The notes: generated by a model from the sequence alone, not told the origin. A stretch of 42,158 nt of DNA from Candidatus Ornithospirochaeta avicola (GCA_019113245.1 DXHU01000022.1:1-42158); one strand, 5' to 3'; positions 34,377 through 42,158 are shown, numbered from the stretch's first letter. Translations and numbers: made by a program.

Positions 34377-34821
34377 TAGTCTCAGAAGAGTAGAATGTAC
34401 ACCTGTCCTTAAATGAGCATGTTCTGCACAGCTCTCCCGGGCAAGATGTGAAATTATCTTTTGCGCTCTCAAGCTGCTTCAGCCTCCAGGACAGCTCACT
34501 GATGTATATCTCTGTCTTCTTCTTTTTCTCAAGCGCCTGAGAAAGCTTTGCCCGGTATGCCTTTAGAAGCTCTTCCCTTCTTCTGTTTCCGCTCTCATCT
34601 ATTTTTTTGAGCCTTATTATCTTCTTTATCTCATCAATGGAAAATCCAAGGCTCCTGAGCTCGATGATTCTCTTCAAGATTATTATGTCCCTCTCCGTGT
34701 AGAATCTCTGGTTCCCGCTGGATCTTGAGACCTTGATTAGTCCTTCCTCCTCATAATACCTTATTGTTCTGATTGTGATGTTCAGCTTTACTGCTATTTC
34801 ACCTATCTTGTATTTCTTCAT
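34369..34821 (-). CDS. MerR-family regulator with C-terminal four-cysteine cluster
   Basis: 150 residues. Winged helix at the N-terminus (YKIGEIAVKLNITIRTIRYYEEEGLIKV, then SSGNQRFYTERDIIILKRI) and a dimerisation coiled coil (about 85-122). The tail SCPGELCRTCSFKDRC has Cys127, 132, 135 and 141 (C-x4-C-x2-C-x5-C), a plausible metal or Fe-S site resembling in concept, though not in spacing, the SoxR cluster. Effector unknown. No clear SD before the ATG; a TAAAAT box lies only 6 nt upstream of it. Its start is just past the terminator of the large lipoprotein gene. Confidence 0.9.
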   Translation of the reverse strand: MKKYKIGEIAVKLNITIRTIRYYEEEGLIKVSRSSGNQRFYTERDIIILKRIIELRSLGFSIDEIKKIIRLKKIDESGNRRREELLKAYRAKLSQALEKKKKTEIYISELSWRLKQLESAKDNFTSCPGELCRTCSFKDRCTFYSSETIN

Positions 34822-34837
34822 AGCGCTATTTTAGCAG

Positions 34838-34869
34838 AAAAATCCTCCGGAGTGGACTTCTCCGGAGGA
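34838..34869 (-). terminator. Terminator of the large lipoprotein gene
   Basis: TCCTCCGGAG (34843-34852) and CTCCGGAGGA (34860-34869) form a perfect 10-bp stem with a 7-nt loop. On the minus strand the stem is followed by TTTTT (complement of 34838-34842). Confidence 0.85.
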
Positions 34870-34875
34870 TGATGA

Positions 34876-37800
34876 TCACCTGATAAGAATATTCACTTCC
34901 TCAGTATGCACAAGATTATCTGAGTCATATATAAGGATTTCAACCTTGTGCAGGCCATCAGCTGCATCTGGAGAAATCCTCACCTCAGCACCCTGCCCGT
35001 TCTGCATTGCTGATACAGCATTGTTCCTGTTCTGCCAGCTGTAACGGCTTGAAGTGTTGCTTAAAAGGAATGTGTACCCGCTGTCGACATTTCCGATGTT
35101 TATCACCGGCGTGTTTACAGTAATATCGCTGTCAGTGCTTCTTACTTCAACTCTCACATTTCCGCTTTGAGGACCGATGTTGTTAACAGCCATATCTATA
35201 TAGGCATATCCGCCCTTTTCAAGCTTATTCTCTCCCTTTGCGCTAAGCCCGTAGACCTTTGATGAGAGGATTTCTGGATCAAAGCGCTCAGGGCCTACTG
35301 TGAAAGTCTTTTTGAATGACTTTTCAAGTCCGCTGCTGTCACTAAAGGTGAAGACCATTGTCACTTCCTCTCCAACAGGTGCATCCTTTGAGATTTTTAT
35401 CCTATCATCATCATAGCTTCTCAGGCTCTTGCTTCTTCCGCTTGAAATTGTCTCAAAGTCCCATACCTTTTTAAAGCCCGATGCATATTCGCTCTCACTT
35501 GATGTGTACATCTTCAGTCCGTTTATCGCATTGACTCCTGTGTTTTCAGCCTCAATGCGGACTGCAAACTCCTTTCCAGGATATACTTTCTCAAAGCTGT
35601 CCTTGTTGTAATAGCCAATTGAGGCATCAAGTCCAAGCTCAGGCTTCTTTATCTCAAATGAAATTGGCACTTTCCACTCATCATATCCATTTGAAAGTGT
35701 GAGTGTCAGCGATGCAGTCTTCCCTTCTTCTGCATCATTTGCAATGCGGAAGGAAAGACAGTTTGCGCTCTTGTTTGAAAGAGTGCTGCTTATCGAAACT
35801 CTCCTAAGCTCCGTACTCTGATTCTTTCCTGATAGAATTGTCTTTATGTTGTTTCCGCTGATTGTGCCATAATTGTAGCTGGATTTTGTGACAATTACTC
35901 CATCTGTATTGCTTTCAAGCGTTGCCTTAACACTGACACTGCTCTTCCCGCTGTTTAAAACTGCAAAATCAAGATAAGCGACCTCTCCGATTTCACATAC
36001 TCCGTTTCCGTTTATGGAATCAATAAGCACGCTCTTTTCAATAGAGAGCTTCGAGTCCGGCTTCCTGATCACAACAGGAATTGTTCTCTCCCACACATTG
36101 ATACCGTCGCTCATGCTCACCGTCACATGGGCTACAGTATTCTCTGGAGCATCATCCTTGACTTCTATCTTCATGCTTGATGAGGAAGAGAGACTGGATG
36201 GGTTTGAATTCGTAGTTCTCCCCTTTGCGGCAAGAAGATAATAGCCTGCCCTGATTTCGCTGTTATATTTAAACGGCCCTTTGTTTGGAATATTTATATA
36301 TTCGCTGTCTGTCGAGAGTGTCCATGTAAGGTTTCTGATTCTTGCCTCACCTGAGTTGCGCAAAGCAAAGTCAAGAGATACGGTCTCTCCAGGACTTGCA
36401 ATACCGTCATTGTTCTCATCCGGATCGAATATCTGATAGCGCGTGATTACAGGATTGCTTCTAACACTCACAACAGGAAGTTCTATCTCCCCGCTCCATC
36501 CTCCTTCCGGGCATCCAACCCCTGTTGCAGTCCATTTGATGACTATTGGAGTTCCTGCCTCATAATCAGGACTGACCTTTATCTCAATTCCTCTCTCCTT
36601 CGATGTATTTGTCGTATCTGCAGAAGAATTGAAATAATATGTGCTTACACGTCTTCCTGAGTTCCAGTAATCCCCGCTTCTGATTGACTGAGAGAGAATC
36701 TGCACACCCTTTGTCTCTGTGGTGAATATGATTTTAGGCTCTGCCAGGGCACTCTTTCCTGTGTTCTTGAAAAGATATCCTACCCTGATTGTCTCACCCG
36801 GGTTGATTGTCTTGTCCCCGTCCCCGTCAGTCTCAAGGAAATCGAATTTCTCAAGAACTATGTTTGCATCCGTGTACTTCACCGGCAGCATGATGCTATC
36901 TGATGAGCTTGCTCCAAGAGGAGTTGAAAGTGTGAATGTAAGCGTGATGTTATTTGGCTCTGTCTTATCACTTACAGTGAACTTGTACCTTCCCTTGCCC
37001 TCTGCATTAAGGTACCTTATTCCATTATTCTCACTCGAGGATGAGCCATAGAGCGAGACATACTTGCCCTCTTCAAGGCTTGCATAGCTTGCCCTTCCTG
37101 TGTTTATCTGAATGCCAGCATCGCTTGTGCTCATTATGCTTGTAAGATTATATGCGCTGTCTGAGCCATCTTTAAGCTTCCACAGCACATCAAGAGTAAT
37201 GCTCTCTCCTGGATTGATTACTCCATCCTCATTTGCCTCATCATGAATCTTGTAGCTTACAATCTCTGCATCGAATCCTGATTTTGCAACAGGAATGCTA
37301 ACAGCTTTTTGAGATGTGTATTCTCCTGCGCTTACCTTGACAAGGACATCAACAGCCTCGATATCCTCTGTTACAGGTACGCTTATCTGATAGCGGTTAT
37401 CAGGCATGTTGCGCTCAAAATAGCTGTCATTTATGTTATCTTTTGAGCGTACAACAGAAGAGTCCTCTCCTGCTGCAATGAGTATTCTGGAGGAATAGAC
37501 ATAGTTCTCATAACTATCCGGAGAACCTATCTTTTCCAGCTTTGCTTCCTCACTCAGGCACTCAACAGAGACCTTTAAGTCTGCACTTATCGTTCCTGTA
37601 TTCATAATAAGAGGATAGAAATTGACGGTCTCACCGTAATTGAGCTTTCCATTCTTATCCCCATTGAGGTCCTGGATTATATAGTCCGTATCAAAACTGA
37701 CATACTGCGCATAAAGTGTCTTATCAAGCAGGTCTAGAGCGCTTGCAGGGTTATCTGAGTTATACAGCTCAGAGTCTGAAGAATACTCGCTTCCTGTGCT

Positions 37801-38628
37801 GTATCCGAGGATTATATACCCCTCAGCATCTGGAGACGGGATATCAATTAAATCAGATAGCTCTGCTTCGTATGTATGGACCTCGCTATCTCCGCCAATT
37901 CCGTTGTAGCTGTAGCTTACAGGAATTGAGATATCTACATCAAATGAATTTCCAAAGGGGACAGAAAGAGGATAGCTGTCAAGGCTGCTGATGCTCTCTC
38001 CGCTTTCGTTCCTTACATCCTTGATTATCACGGAATCAGAAAGATAGCCGTATATGTCGCTTTCTATGTTAACATACCTTCCTTCTATCTCAGAGCGGGA
38101 AAGGGAGCGTGTGACTTCCTCTGAGCCCGCTTTATATGTAATAGGAACATCGATTGAGAAATAATCATCACCCCAGGTGAGCGCATTCCAGGAATCTTCT
38201 GCATCAAGGAATTTTATGATGTAGTTTCCAAATTCGTCAGAAAGTTCTCTTATGCTATATTTATAAAGCGCATTAATGTTCTCATTGTACTCATCTCTGG
38301 CCTTATCCATCTCCTCTTCAAGCTTCTGGCCATCGACCATGATTCTTTCAACATCACTCCAGCTTGTAGCTTTTTCCAGCTTCGCCTCAAGACTTTCCTC
38401 TTTCTTGTCAAGCTGGCTTCTCTTGTTCTGGTAGCTCCTGTCCAGCTTTTCAATCTCGCTGAAAAATGAATCTTCATATTCTTCAACCATGCTCTGGATT
38501 TTGTCCAGAGCATCACCTTTTGTAAGGCTTACCAGGATTTTATCGAACTCTTCAGATGCATTGAAACCGCATGATGAGAGTACTAAAAGGCACAGCAGAG
38601 CTAAAAGCAAAAACCATTTCTTCCTCAT
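34876..38628 (-). CDS. Large lipoprotein with tandem Ig-like repeats opened by dockerin-like acidic loops
   Basis: 1250 residues. Lipobox LSSC with lipidated Cys20; a coiled-coil region (about 45-125) may act as a stalk; a beta-rich domain occupies ~150-315. About six repeats of ~135 residues follow. Each opens with an acidic Asn/Asp/Gly loop plus PGE-x-hydrophobic-N-x-G: DLNGDKNGKLNYGE (320-333), DEANEDGVINPGE (463-475), DGDGDKTINPGE (601-612), DPDENNDGIASPGE (735-748), DSINGNGVCEIGE (870-882), and degenerate versions near 1008 and 1129. This resembles CARDB-type adhesion modules with calcium-binding loops. It should be anchored on the cell envelope; adhesion or an S-layer-like role is inference. 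Promoter TTGTTG-17-GATAAT upstream; monocistronic with a strong terminator. Confidence 0.85.
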   Translation of the reverse strand: MRKKWFLLLALLCLLVLSSCGFNASEEFDKILVSLTKGDALDKIQSMVEEYEDSFFSEIEKLDRSYQNKRSQLDKKEESLEAKLEKATSWSDVERIMVDGQKLEEEMDKARDEYNENINALYKYSIRELSDEFGNYIIKFLDAEDSWNALTWGDDYFSIDVPITYKAGSEEVTRSLSRSEIEGRYVNIESDIYGYLSDSVIIKDVRNESGESISSLDSYPLSVPFGNSFDVDISIPVSYSYNGIGGDSEVHTYEAELSDLIDIPSPDAEGYIILGYSTGSEYSSDSELYNSDNPASALDLLDKTLYAQYVSFDTDYIIQDLNGDKNGKLNYGETVNFYPLIMNTGTISADLKVSVECLSEEAKLEKIGSPDSYENYVYSSRILIAAGEDSSVVRSKDNINDSYFERNMPDNRYQISVPVTEDIEAVDVLVKVSAGEYTSQKAVSIPVAKSGFDAEIVSYKIHDEANEDGVINPGESITLDVLWKLKDGSDSAYNLTSIMSTSDAGIQINTGRASYASLEEGKYVSLYGSSSSENNGIRYLNAEGKGRYKFTVSDKTEPNNITLTFTLSTPLGASSSDSIMLPVKYTDANIVLEKFDFLETDGDGDKTINPGETIRVGYLFKNTGKSALAEPKIIFTTETKGVQILSQSIRSGDYWNSGRRVSTYYFNSSADTTNTSKERGIEIKVSPDYEAGTPIVIKWTATGVGCPEGGWSGEIELPVVSVRSNPVITRYQIFDPDENNDGIASPGETVSLDFALRNSGEARIRNLTWTLSTDSEYINIPNKGPFKYNSEIRAGYYLLAAKGRTTNSNPSSLSSSSSMKIEVKDDAPENTVAHVTVSMSDGINVWERTIPVVIRKPDSKLSIEKSVLIDSINGNGVCEIGEVAYLDFAVLNSGKSSVSVKATLESNTDGVIVTKSSYNYGTISGNNIKTILSGKNQSTELRRVSISSTLSNKSANCLSFRIANDAEEGKTASLTLTLSNGYDEWKVPISFEIKKPELGLDASIGYYNKDSFEKVYPGKEFAVRIEAENTGVNAINGLKMYTSSESEYASGFKKVWDFETISSGRSKSLRSYDDDRIKISKDAPVGEEVTMVFTFSDSSGLEKSFKKTFTVGPERFDPEILSSKVYGLSAKGENKLEKGGYAYIDMAVNNIGPQSGNVRVEVRSTDSDITVNTPVINIGNVDSGYTFLLSNTSSRYSWQNRNNAVSAMQNGQGAEVRISPDAADGLHKVEILIYDSDNLVHTEEVNILIR

Positions 38629-38645
38629 AATAATCCCCTGTAAAG

Positions 38646-38674
38646 ATTATCTCACAGTATGATTCTCTCAACAA
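38646..38674 (-). promoter_or_regulatory. Sigma-70 type promoter of the large lipoprotein gene
   Basis: On the minus strand: -35 TTGTTG (38669-38674), 17-bp spacer, -10 GATAAT (38646-38651). The leader is only about 11 nt after the predicted start, with SD AGGGGA 6 nt before the ATG at 38628. Confidence 0.55.
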
Positions 38675-38688
38675 GAAGAAAAGTCCTT

Positions 38689-39285
38689 TCAAAAAATATT
38701 TTTTTTAACTTCTGGAAGCAAATCATAAATTGAGCAATCTGCTTTTCTTTCAAAATATTCTTTTATTTCAATTGTTTTCTTCCATCGGGCGAGCGTGTAA
38801 GGATGCATGCCATACCGTAATGCTACATCCACAAATCTCTTTTCCAGAATACAGAACCCAGTTGGAAGAGAAAGCGCATCGCATAATTGTACAAGACGGT
38901 CATAATCATCATAGTTAGCTGTTTCCAGAAATCTTTTAATAAAAAGAAAATCCTCATCTGTGACATCAAAAACCCCTATGGATGAATGAATGTTCTTAAT
39001 CATGAAGGCATGAGAGATACAAATCTGTGCAGCCTTGTCCCATCTAAAGCCATTACAAAAACGGTATCCGTCAATAAGATGGCGCTCAGAGCTGATGCCT
39101 GTATATCTTCCAATGTCATGAAGCAAACCATAGCAATATGCCAGGTCTGAAGAGAGATTATCACATTTATCTGCTATTCTCTTGCAGGCAATGGCTACAA
39201 ACTTTGAATGGTTAACCCAGCCCCCAGGATTCTGATGTGCAGCCCATTCCAATTGTTTTTCCGCAGTATAGCAATCCAGTATCAT
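38689..39285 (-). CDS. HD-domain metal-dependent phosphohydrolase
   Basis: 198 residues. Metal-ligand residues of the HD superfamily appear in order: His26 (VNHSKF), His56-Asp57 (LLHDIGRY), His69 (ERHLIDG), His92 (ISHAF) and a later Asp in LCDALSL (about 136). Such enzymes hydrolyse phosphate esters of nucleotides or related compounds; the substrate is unknown. SD AGGA lies 7 nt before the ATG, directly after the T-run of an upstream terminator, suggesting conditional read-through from the 80-residue gene. Confidence 0.87.
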   Translation of the reverse strand: MILDCYTAEKQLEWAAHQNPGGWVNHSKFVAIACKRIADKCDNLSSDLAYCYGLLHDIGRYTGISSERHLIDGYRFCNGFRWDKAAQICISHAFMIKNIHSSIGVFDVTDEDFLFIKRFLETANYDDYDRLVQLCDALSLPTGFCILEKRFVDVALRYGMHPYTLARWKKTIEIKEYFERKADCSIYDLLPEVKKNIF

Positions 39286-39296
39286 TTTCTGTCCTC

Positions 39297-39340
39297 AAAA
39301 AAAACAAGAGGATCTAATGCAATAACGCACGCAGATCCTC
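39297..39340 (-). terminator. Intercistronic terminator between the 80-residue gene and the HD gene
   Basis: GAGGATCT (39308-39315) and AGATCCTC (39333-39340) form a perfect 8-bp stem. On the minus strand an eight-T run (complement of 39297-39304) follows 3 nt after the stem. The HD gene SD follows at once. Confidence 0.8.
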
Positions 39341-39389
39341 AGGGAAAGGTGGTGTTTCCTTTCGTATAAAATGTGAGGGTGTTAACTGC

Positions 39390-39632
39390 TCAGCAGTCAC
39401 CAATGTAATAGTACACAACCGAAAGATAATCCTCCGGTTTCTCAAAATTTAAAGAGATGGGAAGAAAATTTCCGTTGGTCTTGTACTGGTTCTCCATTTC
39501 TTTCTGGATTTGTATCTGTCCTTTGATATTCACTTTATTTCCATCAGAATCCAGCTTCAAAATTCGGCCCTTGCATGAATTGATTGTTTTGATAAAACCA
39601 GGTATATTCAAGATTCTCAATTTCAACATCAT
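39390..39632 (-). CDS. Small protein of unknown function, 80 residues
   Basis: Not recognised with confidence. A strong SD (AGGAGG, 6 nt before ATG-ATG) and good fit between two same-strand genes show it is real. The sequence alternates predicted strands and helices (LKLRILNIPGFIKTIN, GRILKLDSDGNKVNIKG, ISLNFEKPEDYLSVVYYYI), loosely resembling a small alpha/beta HPr-like fold. The phosphorylatable His of HPr is absent. It lies 54 bp downstream of the AraC regulator and upstream of a terminator and the HD gene. Confidence 0.65.
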   Translation of the reverse strand: MMLKLRILNIPGFIKTINSCKGRILKLDSDGNKVNIKGQIQIQKEMENQYKTNGNFLPISLNFEKPEDYLSVVYYYIGDC

Positions 39633-39686
39633 ACCGCACCTCCTGATAGTTTCTGTACAATATCATTATATTGCCGTATGTCGGAA

Positions 39687-40619
39687 TTACATATCTTGAT
39701 TATGACAATTTTTATTCTTATTCTGACAAATCATACGATATTCACGAGGAGTATATCCCGTATTTTCACGAAAAACTTTCCCAAAGTAGCTTATGCTTTC
39801 CATACCGCAGGAAAACCCTACTTCTGTTATTGAAACATTGGATTCTGCCAACATCTGGCATGCTATCTGAATACGGTAACTTCTGATGTAATCAACGGGT
39901 GTCATATGTAAATGATTTTGAAATACCCTGTAGCATTCTCTCTCGCTTAAAAAAACAGCAGAAGCAAGCTCGCGTATGTAAATCTTTTCTGAGTAGTGCT
40001 CGTGAATGAATATCATCATGTCTTTCAGTTTGTCCGTTGTCTCTGCATTTTTCGCTTTGCTACAGCCTGAGGCTTTCCACATGTAAAAGCTTTCCATCCA
40101 TATTCTTGAAAGATTTTCCCTAATTTTTATTTCGTATCCAAATTCATCTTCTTTGAGAAGAAAAGACGAGTATATCAAATCAATTATAAATTCGTGTTTA
40201 GGATCTTCTGGAGAAAAGGCAATTATGTCAAACTGTGTTGATGAAGTAATTGGCAATACGTACTTTCTCTCAATCAAACTGCCATGATAGCCTGCAAGCA
40301 AAATAGGATTAAATATATGCAAAAGCTGTATGTTTTTTTCATGACGCCTCTTTACCTGCGTCTTATGAAGCACGTTTGCATTCACAATTCCTGCAGAGCC
40401 AGCGGCAAACAATAGTCTCTGATGTGGTGTGCAATATTCAAGTTCTCCACTCTCCATATAAAAGAGCTCAATAGCATTATGCCAATGCCACGGAATAAAA
40501 GGTTCACTGTAAGAATTTAAATCCGCTCTTGATGCAAGATAAGGGAAATCAGGATTATCATAGGGCAGTTTCTCTTCTTTCCTGCCAGCTTGAAATTCAA
40601 GACTATTAATGTTTTTCAT
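39687..40619 (-). CDS. AraC-family transcriptional regulator with N-terminal cupin domain
   Basis: 310 residues. A cupin ligand-binding domain (about 30-150) contains PWHWHNAIELFYMESGELEY and GSAGIVNANVLHKTQ. The C-terminal double helix-turn-helix (about 208-300) includes IYIRELASAVFLSERECYRVFQNHLHMTPVDYI and ITEVGFSCGMESISYFGKVFRENTGYTPREYR. Proteins of this build usually sense a sugar and activate adjacent genes. ATG 40619 has AAGGTG 7 nt upstream; the open frame runs 16 codons further. It is divergent from radC and probably cotranscribed with the small protein downstream. Confidence 0.9.
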   Translation of the reverse strand: MKNINSLEFQAGRKEEKLPYDNPDFPYLASRADLNSYSEPFIPWHWHNAIELFYMESGELEYCTPHQRLLFAAGSAGIVNANVLHKTQVKRRHEKNIQLLHIFNPILLAGYHGSLIERKYVLPITSSTQFDIIAFSPEDPKHEFIIDLIYSSFLLKEDEFGYEIKIRENLSRIWMESFYMWKASGCSKAKNAETTDKLKDMMIFIHEHYSEKIYIRELASAVFLSERECYRVFQNHLHMTPVDYIRSYRIQIACQMLAESNVSITEVGFSCGMESISYFGKVFRENTGYTPREYRMICQNKNKNCHNQDM

Positions 40620-40652
40620 CTGAACACCTTTTATTAAATTGTAACATACAAA

Positions 40653-41357
40653 ATGGAGAGTACTCATTTAAATAATGTCCTTTCACTCACCCCGCATTTC
40701 TTATCAGGTATGGAAGCATGTGAAAAGAAAGAAGACGCAAAAGAAAAAATCGGAAGACTCGGAATCAGGGCATTAAGTGACAAGGAACTTCTTATGCTCC
40801 TGATCCAGAACGGAAGCAGGACAAGAAGCCTTGAGGAGATAAGCTCTGATGTGCTTGCACTTCTTGACAGGAAATCATCGATAATGTTCTCAGAGCTCAG
40901 CGCGATAAACGGATTGTCAAATGCAAAAGCATCAATCATCGCAGCCTCTTTAGAACTTGGTAGAAGAAGAATTGCAAAGCAGAGTGTGCAGATAAAAAGT
41001 CCTGAGGATGTCTATAACTCAATAAGGCATTACTCAGACAGAAGTCAGGAGCACCTTATAGTAGTTGCTTTAAACGGTGCTCATGAGATCATATACACAG
41101 AGACCGTGACAGTCGGCCTTGTGAATATGACGATAGTGCACCCCAGAGAAGTATTCTCAAATGCGATTGAGAAAAGAGCCAGTGCGATAATAATTGCTCA
41201 TAACCATCCATCAGGCCGTCTTAACCCGAGCAGTGAAGATATCGACATGACAAGGAAAATCGTGAAAGCCGGCTCCGTTTTAGGAATTTCTGTTCTTGAT
41301 CACCTCATAATCTCAAGTGCTGGGTATCTGAGCTTTAAGGCTAAAGGCCTGATTTAG
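40653..41357 (+). CDS. radC: RadC/JAB-domain protein
   Basis: 234 residues. A helix-hairpin-helix-like N-terminal region (about 30-105, RLGIRALSDKELLMLLIQNG, LSAINGLSNAKASIIAASLELGRR) is followed by the JAB/MPN domain with metal motif HNHPSGRLNPSSED (183-196: His183, His185, Asp196). Despite the name, a role in DNA repair is disputed; the biochemical function is unknown, and members often sit near mobile or defence genes. The start is uncertain: ATG 40653 and ATG 40710 both lack a good SD; the latter matches the usual RadC length better. The copy of a 37-bp repeat bordering the toxin-antitoxin pair begins 4 bp after its stop. Confidence 0.9.
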   Translation: MESTHLNNVLSLTPHFLSGMEACEKKEDAKEKIGRLGIRALSDKELLMLLIQNGSRTRSLEEISSDVLALLDRKSSIMFSELSAINGLSNAKASIIAASLELGRRRIAKQSVQIKSPEDVYNSIRHYSDRSQEHLIVVALNGAHEIIYTETVTVGLVNMTIVHPREVFSNAIEKRASAIIIAHNHPSGRLNPSSEDIDMTRKIVKAGSVLGISVLDHLIISSAGYLSFKAKGLI

Positions 41358-41360
41358 TCA

Positions 41361-41397
41361 ATGCTAAAAAAGAAAGCATATTGTTATATCGCAATTG
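41361..41397. repeat. Left copy of the direct repeat flanking brnTA
   Basis: It shares AGAAAGCATATT...ATATCG.AATTG with 42132-42158 (24 of 27 positions identical). The match continues leftwards with one indel (ATGCTAAAAA versus ATGATAGAAA). It starts 4 bp after the radC stop. Confidence 0.75.
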
Positions 41398-41471
41398 CTC
41401 TTCTCAATCACTTGGCATTCATGGATGACTGATGCTACTCGATTCTGAAATACTGGCTGATATAAATATAT

Positions 41472-41499
41472 TTGCAATAATTCTTAATTATATTATAAT
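41472..41499 (+). promoter_or_regulatory. Promoter of the brnTA operon
   Basis: -35 TTGCAA (41472-41477), 16-bp spacer, -10 TATAAT (41494-41499). The SD AAGGAGG starts just 2 nt after the -10 box, so the 5' leader would be very short or begin inside the SD. BrnA-type antitoxins normally repress such promoters. Confidence 0.6.
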
Positions 41500-41511
41500 G
41501 AAGGAGGATGA

Positions 41512-41820
41512 ATGTACAGAAACATCTCGTTTTCATGGGATGCGAATAAGAACCGTGCGAACAAACGGAAGCATTCCATTTCATTCGAGGAGGCGCTGAC
41601 AGTGTTCTACGATGAGGATGCATTGCTGATATCCGATGATAATCATTCACTTGAAGAAGACCGCTTCGTGATGATGGGAAGGAGCAGCCAATTCCGGATC
41701 CTAATTGTCTGCCACTGCTATCGCAAAGATGATGAGGAGATTAGGATTATATCAGCTCGTAAGGCGAACAGTGAAGAAAGGAAGCAATACGAAAACCAGT
41801 TGGGCAGGAGATGGAAATGA
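41512..41820 (+). CDS. brnT: BrnT-family toxin (RelE-fold ribonuclease)
   Basis: 102 residues. The N-terminal FSWDANKNRANKRKHSISFEEALTVFYDEDALLI and central EEDRFVMMGRSSQFRILIVCHCYRKDDEEIRIISARKANSEERKQY are the BrnT family pattern, including the ISARKA motif with catalytic Arg/Lys side chains. BrnT proteins cleave RNA and stop growth; they are neutralised by BrnA. SD AAGGAGG lies 4 nt before the ATG. Its stop overlaps the antitoxin start by 4 bp (ATGA). Full length, with no visible defect. Confidence 0.92.
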   Translation: MYRNISFSWDANKNRANKRKHSISFEEALTVFYDEDALLISDDNHSLEEDRFVMMGRSSQFRILIVCHCYRKDDEEIRIISARKANSEERKQYENQLGRRWK

Positions 41821-42029
41821 AGGATAATTACGATTTCAGCAAAGGCATAAAGAACCCGTATACGAAGAAACTCAAGAAGCAGATTACAATACGCATCGAT
41901 GCAGATGCAATAGAATATTTCAAAGAACAGGCAACCGATGTCGGGATATCCTATCAGAATCTCATCAATCTTTATCTCAGGGACTGTGCAGAGAAAAAGA
42001 GGAGACTTTCGTTATCATGGGAAAAATAA
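41817..42029 (+). CDS. brnA: BrnA-family antitoxin
   Basis: 70 residues. Ribbon-helix-helix DNA-binding part (KQITIRIDADAIEYFKEQATDVGISYQNLINLYLRDC) after an N-terminal segment NPYTKKLKK. The strand-helix-helix dimer binds operator DNA and the toxin, repressing the operon. ATG 41817 (ATGA overlap with the toxin stop, AGGAG 6 nt upstream) is preferred over ATG 41811, which touches the SD. Toxin-first order is normal for BrnTA. Confidence 0.9.
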   Translation: MKDNYDFSKGIKNPYTKKLKKQITIRIDADAIEYFKEQATDVGISYQNLINLYLRDCAEKKRRLSLSWEK

Positions 42030-42120
42030 GCTATCGCCACAACAAATTCAGTTTGGTAGTAGTATGACATTCTCCATTGATTATATTTTTCTGCAAAATT
42101 GTATCTACTATTAATCTTAA

Positions 42121-42158
42121 ATGATAGAAACAGAAAGCATATTAATATATCGGAATTG
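42121..42158. repeat. Right copy of the direct repeat flanking brnTA (runs to window end)
   Basis: Same orientation as 41361-41397, with 24 of 27 core positions identical. It may continue past the window. The 91 bp between brnA and this repeat hold no gene or clear terminator that I can see. Confidence 0.7.

Noticed and set aside
39390-39632. Calling the 80-residue protein an HPr phosphocarrier
   Set aside because: Similar size and strand/helix rhythm, but no phosphorylatable His or Ser motif of HPr; left as unknown.
41435-41650. 71-codon minus-strand open frame over the brnT start
   Set aside because: Overlaps the brnT promoter and coding region antisense, with no SD and low-complexity content.

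Overview
The window looks like chromosomal DNA of a diderm, host-associated, probably fermentative bacterium. My best guess is a gut or oral spirochaete (Sphaerochaeta/Treponema-like). Support: outer-membrane genes (TolC-like channel, periplasmic adaptor, OM barrel, lipoproteins), a spirochaete-style Hsp33 N-terminus, YesM/YesN-type sugar regulators with family-1 binding proteins, and moderately A+T-rich DNA. The taxon is inferred from gene content only; there is no rRNA or tRNA gene here. Genes are densely packed, with many 1-35 bp overlaps, and no gene-free stretch exceeds 300 bp.

Layout. 1-1542: the 3' end of an upstream membrane protein gene, its terminator, three 23-bp direct repeats and a DUF4143 ATPase. 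1554-8554 (minus): one run encoding a MacAB/TolC-type tripartite ABC efflux system followed by its histidine kinase and NtrC-type regulator. 8642-9822 (minus): an SPFH/band 7 membrane protein overlapping a small Arc-type ribbon-helix-helix protein. 9936-13691 (plus): Hsp33, the bifunctional 23S rRNA methyltransferase RlmKL and a Crp/Fnr regulator. 13672-17345 (minus): YhhN-like membrane protein, Fic protein, DUF2974 lipase-like protein and an OM barrel protein. 17523-19915 (plus): a YitT-family membrane protein with an IS3-family element inserted 8 bp after its stop codon. 19935-20846: a nucleotidyltransferase.

20984-34376 is the metabolic core. A binding protein and two permeases on the minus strand diverge from a YesM/YesN-like two-component system, which continues without gaps into a GH88 unsaturated glucuronyl hydrolase, a heparinase II/III-family lyase without a signal peptide, and a discoidin-like protein. 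After a strong terminator comes a second importer (permease, permease, binding protein). The two promoter regions share a palindromic element (TTACATGTAA type). The likely logic is that uronate-containing oligosaccharides are sensed outside, imported, cleaved by a cytoplasmic lyase, and the unsaturated uronate is then removed by GH88. Neither importer has its own ATPase here and no sulfatase is present.

34369-42158: a MerR regulator with a four-Cys tail; a 1250-residue lipoprotein with about six tandem Ig-like repeats, most opening with a dockerin-like acidic loop; an AraC regulator, an 80-residue protein of unknown function and an HD hydrolase; RadC; and a BrnT/BrnA toxin-antitoxin pair bracketed by imperfect direct repeats.
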